Positions 17,163 to 24,920 of a stretch of 64,000 bases of DNA are shown here, piece by piece. The stretch comes from Lentzea waywayandensis. Its GTDB lineage: Bacteria > Actinomycetota > Actinomycetes > Mycobacteriales > Pseudonocardiaceae. The stretch is from assembly GCF_900115955.1 (NCBI RefSeq), contig NZ_FOYL01000004.1, positions 682,001-746,000 of the forward strand, in the 5' to 3' direction. The position numbers and the translations under genes are program-made. How positions within the stretch are numbered: the first letter of the stretch is position 1; each line of letters begins with the position of its first letter. The notes under the pieces were generated by a model. It saw only the letters and a program-made list of their open reading frames with translations. It was not told where the DNA came from and made no database searches.

Positions 17163-17191
17163 TCCAGGTCCCGCGCCGCTAGCCCAGGTCC
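17152..17191. repeat. 20-bp tandem duplication holding two stop codons
   Basis: Two adjacent 20-bp copies beginning CGCGCCGCTAG (17152-17171 and 17172-17191) differ at one base. The first copy contains the dcd stop (17160-17162, plus strand), the second the CDF stop (17179-17181, minus strand), both using the CTAG palindrome. Confidence 0.9.
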
Positions 17192-18159
17192 CCGTAGCGC
17201 TCCAGCACGCGGCGCCGCAGTTCCGGGTCGGTCCGCGGGACGGGCTCCAGGAAGATCTCGTCGAGGTCCGGGAACTCCGCGCGCAGTTCTGCGGAGATGC
17301 GCACGCAGGCGTCTTCCAGCTGGTGGGCCGTCAGGGCGTCGTCGAAGTCCAGTCGTGCGCACAGCAGGACGCGGTCGGTGCCGATGAGCATCGTCAGGAT
17401 GTCCACGACGGCGTCGACCTCGGGTACTTCGCCCAGCCTGCGCCAGATCGCCTTCACCATCACCGGGTCCGCCTGCCGTCCGATCAGCAGCCCGCGGTTG
17501 GTGCGGGCCAGTACGTAGGCCACCGACGCCAGCAGCACTCCGATCGCGAGTGACGCGAGGCCGTCCCACAGCGACGAGCCGGTCAGCTGGTGCAGGCCGA
17601 GTCCCGCGAACGCGAGCAGCAGGCCTACGAGGGCGGCCGAGTCCTCCAGGAAGACGGTCTTGACGGTCGGGTCGTCGGACACGCGCAGGAAGTCCCAGAA
17701 GCCGCGGCCGTGCGCGGCGGACTCGGAGCGGACCTGCCGGAACGCTTGCGTCCACGAGACGGACTCGAGCACGAACGCCAGGCCCAGCACGATGTAGCCG
17801 ACCAGCGGGCGGGTCTGTTCTTCCGGCTCGCCGAAGACCGTGCGGAAGCCTTCGTAGAACGCGAACATCGCGCCCGAGGCGAAGATCGAGACCGCGGCCA
17901 GCAGCGACCAGAAGTAGCGCTCCTTGCCGTAGCCGAACGGGTGGCGGCGGTCGGCTGGGCGGTCCGAGCGGCGCAGAGCGGTCAGCAGGAGTGCCTCGGT
18001 GAACGTGTCTGCCACCGAGTGAGCTGCTTCGGAGAGAATTGCGGCTGAACCGGTCAAAACGCCCGCAACGGCCTTCATGATTGCAATCGCCAGATTGACC
18101 AGCAGGGCCAGTACGACGGTGAGGGTGCTTTCGCCGGAGGCCTGCGGCTTCTCGCTCAT
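17179..18159 (-). CDS. cation diffusion facilitator, probable Zn2+/Co2+/Fe2+ exporter
   Basis: 326 aa from the ATG at 18159. A TTG-type extension to 18210 is not needed. Six TM helices are followed by a cytoplasmic ferredoxin-like dimerisation domain (about 235-320). Metal ligands are visible in TM2 (EAAHSVADTFTE, His and Asp) and TM5 (FLEDSAALVG, where Glu/Asp replace the usual His/Asp), a variant common in one CDF branch. The cytoplasmic loop with HPFGYGKERYFW is the family signature. TAAGCT lies 7 nt before the ATG on this strand. Metal specificity cannot be stated. Confidence 0.88.
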   Translation of the reverse strand: MSEKPQASGESTLTVVLALLVNLAIAIMKAVAGVLTGSAAILSEAAHSVADTFTEALLLTALRRSDRPADRRHPFGYGKERYFWSLLAAVSIFASGAMFAFYEGFRTVFGEPEEQTRPLVGYIVLGLAFVLESVSWTQAFRQVRSESAAHGRGFWDFLRVSDDPTVKTVFLEDSAALVGLLLAFAGLGLHQLTGSSLWDGLASLAIGVLLASVAYVLARTNRGLLIGRQADPVMVKAIWRRLGEVPEVDAVVDILTMLIGTDRVLLCARLDFDDALTAHQLEDACVRISAELRAEFPDLDEIFLEPVPRTDPELRRRVLERYGDLG

Positions 18160-18280
18160 GACGATCAGCTTAGGGCGGCGGGCGTACGCGCACCTGCTGC
18201 GACAGGACATGGGGAACGTCCGGGAAATCGGCTGAAGAATGCGCGGCCTCCTGATGTGTGAAATGTTCCCGGGGACGTAA

Positions 18281-18382
18281 ATGAGTACCGAGATTCGTGC
18301 TGACGGGATGCGTCAGGACGACGAGCCCGGAGCCGAGGACGACAGCGGGTGCACGGTCGGCTTCGGCGTCCGCACCGCGTGA
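18281..18382 (+). CDS. candidate 33-residue peptide with acidic N-terminus
   Basis: ATG at 18281 follows GGGGA with a 5-nt gap. The peptide begins MSTEIRADGMRQDDEPGAED and ends DSGCTVGFGVRTA. It has a leader-like acidic stretch and a short C-terminal segment with one Cys and two Thr, which superficially resembles a precursor of a modified peptide. No modification enzyme gene is nearby, so this is only a candidate. A strong terminator 115 bp downstream suggests the region is transcribed. It could equally be a chance ORF. Confidence 0.35.
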   Translation: MSTEIRADGMRQDDEPGAEDDSGCTVGFGVRTA

Positions 18383-18496
18383 TCGTTACTGCATTCGAGT
18401 GACATTCGGCGGTCAGGGCAACATCCAGACGCCCTGACGTGTCTTAAGGCTGGGATCTGCTCCGGGGGGGACGCTGATCACCAGGGGGTAAGACGG

Positions 18497-18531
18497 AACG
18501 GCCCGCGTCCGGGGGAGAGACGCGGGCCGTT
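18497..18531 (+). terminator. terminator before the MarR gene
   Basis: Perfect 13-bp arms AACGGCCCGCGTC (18497-18509) and GACGCGGGCCGTT (18519-18531) with a 9-nt loop, followed by CTGC. It has no annotated gene to terminate except the 33-codon ORF upstream. Confidence 0.8.
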
Positions 18532-18560
18532 CTGCATGCGGGCGCAACTACCATCGTGGG

Positions 18561-19112
18561 ATGGGCAAGCGTGGTGCGGACGACACCGATGCCGAGGTCG
18601 AGTCGTGGAGGGCCATGGTTCCGGCGATCGATCCGGTAGTCGAAGGCGTGGTCGACCGGGTGCACCAGATCAGCAAGTACCTCGACTTCCTCGCCACGGA
18701 GATCGCCGCGCCGCACGGGCTCAACCGCGCCGACTACGAGATCCTCGCCCGGCTCTTCTGGATCGGGCCGCCGCACCGGCTCACGCCCAAGCAGCTCGCG
18801 AACGGCACGCTGAGCCCGGCCACCACGATCACGAGCCGTCTCGACCGGCTGGAGAAGGCGGGCCTCGTCGTCCGCGAGCTCGACCCGAGCGACCGCCGGT
18901 CGTTGCCCGCGACGCTGACCGACGCCGGCCGCGAGATCTTCCTGCGGATCGTCGCGGGCCAGGCCGAACGGGAGCGCGACCTCTTCACCGCGCTGCCGGG
19001 TGGTGACCTGGAGAACCTGCGCGACCTGCTGCGTCAGGTGATGGAGGTGCTGTCCGGCGAACTGGGGCCCGCGCACCGTCGCACGAGGCTCGCGCTCGAC
19101 GGCAAGGAGTAA
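18561..19112 (+). CDS. MarR family regulator
   Basis: 183 aa. The winged-helix domain (about 55-135) contains LNRADYEILARLFWIGPP, LTPKQLANGTLSPATTITSRLDRLEKAGLVVRE and the wing DPSDRRSLPATLTDAG, all standard MarR features. An N-terminal extension of about 30 residues is acidic. TACCAT at 18549-18554 lies 6 nt before the ATG. No obvious target gene is divergent, so its regulon is unknown. The following gene encodes a surface protein about 150 bp away. Confidence 0.85.
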   Translation: MGKRGADDTDAEVESWRAMVPAIDPVVEGVVDRVHQISKYLDFLATEIAAPHGLNRADYEILARLFWIGPPHRLTPKQLANGTLSPATTITSRLDRLEKAGLVVRELDPSDRRSLPATLTDAGREIFLRIVAGQAERERDLFTALPGGDLENLRDLLRQVMEVLSGELGPAHRRTRLALDGKE

Positions 19113-19268
19113 TTGCTACGAACTCGTACTATCCGATATCGTGCTAACTGCATGAGAGGGAGGGGTGCGAGATGGGTGGCTATCCGCTGTCCGAGTGACC
19201 GGTATCACGCAACGCTGATCCCCGGCGTTCCGATGTCCTAAGTGGAGCAATCGAACGCTGGGGGATCA

Positions 19269-20540
19269 GTGAAGAAGTTCTTCGCCGTCGCGATGACGGC
19301 CGCCCTCGTGCTGCCCGCTGTGGCCACTTCCGCCGCCGCGCAGGACGAGACGATCACCATCGAAGGCCTGTTCTTCGTCGACCGCAACGGCGACAACGCC
19401 TTCACCGCCGGCGAGACCGTCAGGGCCGGCAGCCCCGGCGTCGCCATCAGCGTCCAGGGCACCGGCGAGAAGGTCGGCACGTTTCCGACCGGCGCGGACG
19501 GCAAGTACAAGGCCGTTCTGCCGAAGGGGCCGAAGTACGAGATCGACATCATGGAGCTGGACTACTCGTACACCAGGCTGGGGTACGTCACGGAGGAGTC
19601 GAAGGCGGACGCCGACTTCGCGCTGCGCGGACTCTTCCTCAACGGCTTCACCTTCGTCGACGCCAACGGCGACGGCGTGAAGCAGGCCGACGAGAAGACG
19701 CACGGCGCCAAGGTCAAGGTCACCGGCAAGGCGAACTCCGGTGCCGACGTCAACGTGGAGACCACGGCCGGCTCGGACGGCGCCTACCTGCTCGACCTCC
19801 CGCTGGCCGACCTGACCGTCACCGCGCCGGACCTCACGGCGGCCAAGCTGACGCTGGCCGAGCCGAAGTCCGCCCACGACGTCGACTGGCTGACCGGCAC
19901 GCGCGCGGTCGCGCCCCAGGGTGGCGACCGCGACGTGCGGATCGACCTGCGCTACGTGGAGGCCAAGGCCGACATGGCGCTCGCCTCCGCGATCACGCCG
20001 GTCAAGGACACCTACACCATCGGTGACCAGATCGACCTCAAGCTGACGCTCTCCAACAAGGGCAACGTGCCGGTGGCGCCGACCTTCGTCCTGGGCAGCT
20101 TCTCCGCGAAGCTCTTGTCCCACAGCGACAACGTGACGCTGCGGCCGGGCACCGACGAGGACTTCACCGTCAACGACAAGATCCTGCCCGGCAAGCAGGC
20201 CGAGGTGACTCTCAAGATCGAGCTGAACGACGTCACGTACACCGAGGTGCACGCCATGACGCGCTTCGGCTTCGGTCGCCTGCCGGACGTCGACCGCAAG
20301 AACAACGTGGTCAGCACGAAGATCAAGGTCGTGGAGAAGGGCGCGGAGACCACCACGCCGACCACGACGGAGACGACCGCCGCGCCGACCACCACGACCA
20401 CCCCGGCCGTGGCCAAGGCGGGCAACAAGTCCGGCCTCGCGTCGACCGGTGCCTCACCGCTGGGCTTCCTCGCCCTCGGTTCGCTGCTGCTCGCGGCAGG
20501 CGTGGGAGCGTTCTTCGTGGCGCGCCGCCGCCGGTCCTGA
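19269..20540 (+). CDS. sortase-anchored surface protein with SdrD B-like repeats (LAxTG)
   Basis: 423 aa from the GTG at 19269, preceded by GGGGGA. The signal peptide is about 25 residues, ending near SAAAQ. Two SdrD B-like domains (about 30-105 and 120-195) carry VDRNGDNAF and VDANGDGVK calcium-type motifs. A beta-sandwich domain (about 225-350) follows, then a Thr/Pro-rich wall-spanning stretch (about 355-385). The end is the sorting signal LASTG, a hydrophobic helix and ARRRRS. LAxTG is the motif of class E sortases of high-GC Gram-positives. No sortase gene is in the window. The protein should be cell-wall linked. Confidence 0.85.
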   Translation: MKKFFAVAMTAALVLPAVATSAAAQDETITIEGLFFVDRNGDNAFTAGETVRAGSPGVAISVQGTGEKVGTFPTGADGKYKAVLPKGPKYEIDIMELDYSYTRLGYVTEESKADADFALRGLFLNGFTFVDANGDGVKQADEKTHGAKVKVTGKANSGADVNVETTAGSDGAYLLDLPLADLTVTAPDLTAAKLTLAEPKSAHDVDWLTGTRAVAPQGGDRDVRIDLRYVEAKADMALASAITPVKDTYTIGDQIDLKLTLSNKGNVPVAPTFVLGSFSAKLLSHSDNVTLRPGTDEDFTVNDKILPGKQAEVTLKIELNDVTYTEVHAMTRFGFGRLPDVDRKNNVVSTKIKVVEKGAETTTPTTTETTAAPTTTTTPAVAKAGNKSGLASTGASPLGFLALGSLLLAAGVGAFFVARRRRS

Positions 20541-20561
20541 CCACTTAGGACCCGTCACGGT

Positions 20562-20567
20562 TAGTCT
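20562..20567 (+). promoter_or_regulatory. -10 box of the holin-family gene
   Basis: TAGTCT, 5 nt before the ATG at 20573. Confidence 0.45.
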
Positions 20568-20572
20568 GCGGC

Positions 20573-20953
20573 ATGGGCATCTTGGTGCAAGTGCTGCTGA
20601 CTGCCGTGGCGGTCTGGGTGTCGACCGCCCTCCCGGGCATCGACCTGGGCGAGGGCTCCACGGGGTCGAGGATCCTCACGCTGATCGGCGTCGCGGTGAT
20701 CTTCGGCCTGGTCAACGCGATCGTGAAGCCGCTCGTGAAGTTCTTCGGCTGCCTGTTCTACCTGGTGACGCTCGGCCTGATCGGGCTCGTGGTGAACGCG
20801 CTGCTGTTCATGCTCACCGGGTGGCTGGCCGAGCAGCTCGACCTGCCGTTCCGCGTCGACGGCTTCTGGCCCGCGTTCTGGGGCGCGATCATCGTCGCCC
20901 TGACCGGCTGGGTGCTGAACGTGGTCTACGACAAGGTCACCGACAACGACTGA
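20573..20953 (+). CDS. phage-holin-family (DUF360-like) membrane protein
   Basis: 126 aa with four TM helices (about 2-20, 32-50, 57-80 and 98-118). FGLVNAIVKPLVKFFGCLFYLVTLGLIGLVVNALLFML is the characteristic core of the mycobacterial four-TM holin-like family. Despite the name these proteins are chromosomal and widespread in bacteria, and no phage genes are near. Function is unknown. It ends just before a strong bidirectional terminator. Confidence 0.8.
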   Translation: MGILVQVLLTAVAVWVSTALPGIDLGEGSTGSRILTLIGVAVIFGLVNAIVKPLVKFFGCLFYLVTLGLIGLVVNALLFMLTGWLAEQLDLPFRVDGFWPAFWGAIIVALTGWVLNVVYDKVTDND

Positions 20954-20963
20954 CACACCAACG

Positions 20964-21002
20964 AGAAAGGCCCTCGGTCCACAACGGACCGAGGGCCTTT
21001 CT
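20964..21002. terminator. bidirectional terminator
   Basis: Perfect 17-bp arms (20964-20980 and 20986-21002) beginning AGAAAGGCCC and ending GGGCCTTTCT, with loop ACAAC. A/T runs at both ends suit termination from both convergent genes. Confidence 0.9.
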
Positions 21003-21013
21003 CTTGCCTGAAC

Positions 21014-23227
21014 TCAGACGCTCGCGTCTTCCGCGGCCGGTTGGCCCCGCTTCACGGACTCCAGCAGCATCTGCGCCACGTCCACGACCTCGACGTGCGC
21101 CCCGGCCTGGCCGTCGGCCTGACGCGCGGTCACGCCGTCGGTCAGCATCACGCGGCAGAACGGGCAGCCGGTCGCGATCTTCGACGGCGCGGTGGACAAC
21201 GCCTCGTCCACGCGGTCGACGTTGATGCGCTTGCCGATCCGCTCCTCCATCCACATGCGGGCGCCACCGGCACCACAGCACATGGAGCGTTCCTCGTGCC
21301 GCGGCATCTCGCGCAGCTTCGCGCCGGACGCCCCGATCAGCTCACGCGGTGCCTCGTAGACCTTGTTGTGCCGGCCCAGGTAGCACGGGTCGTGGTACGT
21401 GACGTCCTCGGTGACCGGCGCGACCGGTACCAGACGGCGTTCGCGCACCAGCTTGTTCAGCAACTGCGTGTGGTGCACGACCTCGTACGTGCCACCGACC
21501 TGCGGGTACTCGTTGGCCAGGGTGTTGAAGCAGTGCGCGCACGTCACGACGATCTTGCGCTGGCCCACCGGCCGGTCCTCGAACACCGAGTTGAGCACCT
21601 CGACGTTCTGCTGCGCGAGCATCTGGAACAGGAACTCGTTGCCGGCGCGGCGAGCCGGGTCACCGGTGCAGGTCTCCTCCGGGCCGAGCACCGTGTACTT
21701 CACGCCCGCGGTGTGCAGCAGTTCGGCGACGGCACGCGTCGTCTTCTTCGCGCGGTCCTCGTACGCACCGGCGCAGCCGACCCAGAACAGGTACTCCGCG
21801 TCGCCCAGTTCGCCGTCGAACACCGGCACCTCGAACTCGAGGCCCTCGGTCCACGCCAGGCGGTCCTTGGAGTTCTGGCCCCACGGGTTGCCCTTGTTCT
21901 CCAGGTTCTTGAACATGCCGCCGAGCTCGGACGGGAAGTTCGACTCGATCAGCACCTGGTAGCGGCGCATGTCGACGATGTGGTCGACGTGCTCGATGTC
22001 GACCGGGCACTGCTCGACGCACGCGCCGCAGGTCGTGCAGGACCACAGCACCTCGGGGTCGATGACGCCCAGCTCGTCGGGGCCGCCGACCAGCGGGCGC
22101 TCCGACTCGGCCATCGCCAGCACGTCGATGGACTCGAGGCGCTTCTTGTAGTCCTCGTACTTGTCCTCGGTGAGGCCGACCTCGTCGCCCGCCATGTCCC
22201 GTGAGCCACCGGCCAGCAGGTAGGGCGCCTTGGCGTACATGTGGTCGCGCAGCTGAGTGATGACCAGCTTGGGGGACAACGGCTTGCCGGTGTTCCAGGC
22301 GGGGCACTGCGACTGGCAGCGGCCGCACTCGGTGCAGGTGGAGAAGTCGAGAACGCCCTTCCAGGTGAAGTCCTCGACCTTGCCGACGCCGAACACGTCC
22401 TTGTCCGGGTCGGCCTCCTCGAGATCGAGGACCTTGCCGCCGGACATCATCGGCTTCAGCGCGCCCAGAGCGACGCCGCCGTCGTCCTCGCGCTTGAAGT
22501 AGATGTTGAAGAACGCCGAGAACCGGTGCCAGGCAACGCCCATCGTGAGGTTCCGGCCGACCACGATCAGCCAGATCATGCCGCTCAGCAGCTTGACCAG
22601 CGCCATCACCGACACCCAGATGGGCGCGGACGGAAGGATCTGCGCGAGCGGCTGCGTCACGAACGACGTCCACAGCGGAGCGACCTCCAGGCCGCTCGAC
22701 TGCTTGAACGCCTTGACCAGCAGGATGCCGACGCCCTCGATGATCACGACGGCCTCGACGAAGTACGCGGACTTGAAGTCGGAACCCTGGAAGCGGGAGA
22801 GCCGGTCGGCGCGGCGCGGGTGGTTGCGCTGGCGGATGACCGCCAGGGCGACACCACCGACGACGGTGCCGAGGCCCAGCAGTTCGACCAGCAGCAGCCA
22901 GACCGACCACGTGCCGATGATCGGCCAGTGGAAGTGCGGGTCGAACACCTCGCCGTACGCCTCGAACAGCACCGCGGACCCGATGAGGAAGCCCCACATC
23001 ACCATCCAGTGCCACGGGGCGACCGAACGGAACTTCGCCATTCTGGTGTGCGCGACGAACTCGACGATCATCGTCTTCAGGCGCGGCACGAACGGCCCGA
23101 ACCGGGTGCCGTCCGGCTGGCCGAGCCGGATGATCTTGATCTGCTTCAGCACGGCGGCGACGAACACGCCCCAGGCGACGACGCTCACCGCCACGGCGAC
23201 GAGTCCGAGAACCAGCTGGAGGGTCAT
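21014..23227 (-). CDS. etfD: EtfD-like membrane Fe-S oxidoreductase (ETF:menaquinone)
   Basis: 737 aa. An N-terminal membrane part (about 1-235) has six hydrophobic segments and conserved His residues (APWHWMVMWGF, FDPHFHW). Two ferredoxin motifs follow: CTECGRCQSQCP (about 300) and CTTCGACVEQCPVDIEHVDH (about 400). Two CCG-type domains come last (CTGDPARRAGNE, CAHCFNTLANEYP, DPCYLGRHNKVYE, CCGAGGARMW, GCPFC), as in heterodisulfide reductase subunits. Mycobacterial EtfD (Rv0338c) passes electrons from electron-transfer flavoprotein to menaquinone during beta-oxidation. This one is somewhat shorter at the ends. TAGAAT lies 6 nt before the ATG, with a perfect palindromic operator upstream. Confidence 0.82.
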   Translation of the reverse strand: MTLQLVLGLVAVAVSVVAWGVFVAAVLKQIKIIRLGQPDGTRFGPFVPRLKTMIVEFVAHTRMAKFRSVAPWHWMVMWGFLIGSAVLFEAYGEVFDPHFHWPIIGTWSVWLLLVELLGLGTVVGGVALAVIRQRNHPRRADRLSRFQGSDFKSAYFVEAVVIIEGVGILLVKAFKQSSGLEVAPLWTSFVTQPLAQILPSAPIWVSVMALVKLLSGMIWLIVVGRNLTMGVAWHRFSAFFNIYFKREDDGGVALGALKPMMSGGKVLDLEEADPDKDVFGVGKVEDFTWKGVLDFSTCTECGRCQSQCPAWNTGKPLSPKLVITQLRDHMYAKAPYLLAGGSRDMAGDEVGLTEDKYEDYKKRLESIDVLAMAESERPLVGGPDELGVIDPEVLWSCTTCGACVEQCPVDIEHVDHIVDMRRYQVLIESNFPSELGGMFKNLENKGNPWGQNSKDRLAWTEGLEFEVPVFDGELGDAEYLFWVGCAGAYEDRAKKTTRAVAELLHTAGVKYTVLGPEETCTGDPARRAGNEFLFQMLAQQNVEVLNSVFEDRPVGQRKIVVTCAHCFNTLANEYPQVGGTYEVVHHTQLLNKLVRERRLVPVAPVTEDVTYHDPCYLGRHNKVYEAPRELIGASGAKLREMPRHEERSMCCGAGGARMWMEERIGKRINVDRVDEALSTAPSKIATGCPFCRVMLTDGVTARQADGQAGAHVEVVDVAQMLLESVKRGQPAAEDASV

Positions 23228-23233
23228 GGCGGG

Positions 23234-23239
23234 ATTCTA
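23234..23239 (-). promoter_or_regulatory. -10 box of etfD
   Basis: ATTCTA here reads TAGAAT on the minus strand, 6 nt before the ATG at 23227. Confidence 0.55.
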
Positions 23240-23245
23240 GGCCAC

Positions 23246-23261
23246 GTTACTGATCAGTAAC
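23246..23261 (-). promoter_or_regulatory. palindromic operator of etfD
   Basis: GTTACTGATCAGTAAC is a perfect 16-bp palindrome placed just upstream of the -10 box, where a repressor would exclude RNA polymerase. Degenerate copies precede fadE5 (11202-11241). Confidence 0.7.
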
Positions 23262-23328
23262 CACTTGGACGTGGCCGGTGTCTCCTCACGTACCGGTCAA
23301 GTATCCGGAAATTGATCAAAAACTTGTG

Positions 23329-23340
23329 GAACACTTGTTC
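23329..23340 (+). promoter_or_regulatory. possible operator of the SMR-TetR operon
   Basis: GAACACTTGTTC: arms GAACA/TGTTC around CT, 32 bp before the SMR start. Candidate site for the TetR protein of the same operon. Confidence 0.4.
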
Positions 23341-23371
23341 AGGTAGTTGTCCTGAGCAGCCGGAGGTCGCC

Positions 23372-23695
23372 GTGTTGTACCTGTATCTCGCCGCGGCGAT
23401 CGTGGGAGAGATCGCCGCCACCGTGTCGTTGAAGCTGTCCGACGGCTTCAGCAGACTGTGGCCGTCGGCGGTTGTCGTCGTCGGATACGCCATCGCCTTC
23501 ACCGCACTTTCGCGCGCGTTGAAGTTGGGTATGCCCGTGGGCGTCGCTTACGCCGTATGGTCCGCTATCGGCGTTGCAGCAGTCGCGATCATCGGCTGGA
23601 AGTTCCTCGGCGAAACCCTCAACCCCACGATGGTCATCGGCCTGGTCCTGATCATCGGAGGCGTGGTGACGCTCGAACTCGGGAGGACGCACTGA
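23372..23695 (+). CDS. SMR family multidrug/quaternary-amine exporter
   Basis: 107 aa from the GTG at 23372 with GGAGG at 23362. A longer frame to 23312 adds a non-homologous leader. Four TM helices fill the protein. The essential membrane Glu of small multidrug resistance proteins is at residue 13 (AAAIVGEIAATVSLKLSDG; Glu14 in EmrE). The motif GVAYAVWSAIGVAAVAIIGW and the WKFLGETLN loop are typical. It should work as a dual-topology dimer exchanging protons for cationic drugs or guanidinium-like compounds. It overlaps the TetR gene by 4 bp. Confidence 0.88.
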   Translation: MLYLYLAAAIVGEIAATVSLKLSDGFSRLWPSAVVVVGYAIAFTALSRALKLGMPVGVAYAVWSAIGVAAVAIIGWKFLGETLNPTMVIGLVLIIGGVVTLELGRTH

Positions 23696-24282
23696 CCGCG
23701 GTAGCAGACATCCAGAAGGTCGACGGCCGCAAGGCGCGCGGCGAGAAGAAGCGCCGCGCGATCGTCGAGGCCACCTTGCGCGTGATCGAACGCGAGGGCG
23801 TCGCGGGCGTGACGCATCGCAGCGTCGCCAGGGAAGCCGGTGTGCCCACGACGGCACCCACCTACTACTTCGCCACGCTCGACGACCTGTTGATCGCCAC
23901 GCTGGTGTGGTCGGCCGAGTCGCTGTGCGACGACATGCTGAAGATCGTCGCGAGCGGCGGCACCGCCCGTGAGATCGCGAGCAGCCTCGCGAAGGCCGTC
24001 AACGAGAACCGCGGCCGCACGCTCGCCGAGTACGAGCTGTACCTGCTGGCGGGCAGGCGTCCCGAGCTGAAGCCCGCCGCGCGCCGGTGGCTCGACCTGG
24101 CCGTGGAGGTCGTGCGGCCGGAGGATCCCGTCGCGTTCCGGGCGTTCCTCGCGGCCATCGACGGACTGCTGATGCAGGGCCTGATCGCCGACGTTGCTCC
24201 GAACGAGGACGAGCTGGAGCCAATCGTGTCCTTCTTGATCCGCGGTCGCGACGAATTCACGGCCGCGCCGCGGGAACAATGA
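23692..24282 (+). CDS. TetR family regulator with probable CTG start
   Basis: 196 aa if initiated at CTG 23692, which has GGGAGG 7 nt upstream and overlaps the SMR stop as CTGA. No ATG, GTG or TTG lies between this point and the first conserved HTH residues. The HTH (about 16-62) contains RRAIVEATLRVIEREGVAGVTHRSVAREAGVPTTAPTYYFATLDDL. The C-terminal domain is helical and probably binds an SMR substrate. Gene order suggests it represses the exporter operon. Confidence 0.78.
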   Translation: MTAVADIQKVDGRKARGEKKRRAIVEATLRVIEREGVAGVTHRSVAREAGVPTTAPTYYFATLDDLLIATLVWSAESLCDDMLKIVASGGTAREIASSLAKAVNENRGRTLAEYELYLLAGRRPELKPAARRWLDLAVEVVRPEDPVAFRAFLAAIDGLLMQGLIADVAPNEDELEPIVSFLIRGRDEFTAAPREQ

Positions 24283-24286
24283 AGTC

Positions 24287-24841
24287 ATGAGGTTCGCGCG
24301 AGAGGTGTCCGGCATCAGCCACGGGGTGAGCCTGGGGCTGCTCGCCGCGCTGTACGTGCGCGACTCGCTGGCGTTGTCGGTCGACGTCGAGCCGCACGTG
24401 CCAGGCCTGGAGCCGTCGTTGCCCGTGCAGGTGCCGCTGGGCACCGACCGCGCCGCCGTGACCGCCGAGTGGCCCGGCTGGTGGGCCGACGCGCTGGACG
24501 CCTGCAGGCGCGGCGCCGAGCCCGCGCTGCCCGAGGACGCCGAGGCGTTGCTGACCAGGCCGGCCAGCCGTGCCGTGGTGCTCGCGCTGAAGCCGGGCAT
24601 CGAGCAGCTGCACCGGGTGCAGAGCCCGGCGGCGTTGCCGATAGGAGACGTGCTGCGCGGCATCGAGTCGCGCATCGGCCGGTGGGCGCAGAGCGTGGAG
24701 CTGCACATCGCCGAGGTGCCGGTCGAGGGCCTGCTGTGGGAACGCATCGCGCCCGCGCACGTGCTGGCGTCGACGAGGTTCCTGAACGACCCGGCGCGCA
24801 CCGCTCCGGCGTTGCGCGCGGTGCTCGAGGATCTCGTCTGA
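24287..24841 (+). CDS. hypothetical protein downstream of the TetR gene
   Basis: 184 aa, starting 4 nt after the TetR stop, so probably the third gene of the SMR operon. It is soluble and mostly helical, with a WPGWWADALDACRRG segment (about 62-76), and it ends LRAVLEDLV. I do not recognise a family. Normal codon use supports it. A weak CCCCG/CGGGG hairpin at 24861-24874 follows. Confidence 0.65.
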   Translation: MRFAREVSGISHGVSLGLLAALYVRDSLALSVDVEPHVPGLEPSLPVQVPLGTDRAAVTAEWPGWWADALDACRRGAEPALPEDAEALLTRPASRAVVLALKPGIEQLHRVQSPAALPIGDVLRGIESRIGRWAQSVELHIAEVPVEGLLWERIAPAHVLASTRFLNDPARTAPALRAVLEDLV

Positions 24842-24920
24842 CTAGGTAGGGAGAACCCCACCCCGCCTTCGGGGGCTTGCTGCCGTGTAGCTGAGTCCCG
24901 CCACCTCTAGTTTTGTGCTC

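Larger units (their letters stand above)
18211..18560. other. 350-bp region between CDF and MarR genes
   Basis: Apart from the small ORF at 18281-18382 and the terminator at 18497-18531 (listed separately), it holds a run of seven G at 18464-18470. I see no other coding potential. Confidence 0.4.

Noticed and set aside
19172..19198. 8-codon ORF after GGGAGGGG before the surface-protein gene
   Set aside because: Too short to judge; a strong ribosome-site-like run alone is not enough and no attenuator-like hairpin follows.
20573..20953. Prophage signal from a holin-family gene
   Set aside because: The family is chromosomal and common in actinobacteria; no other phage genes lie near.
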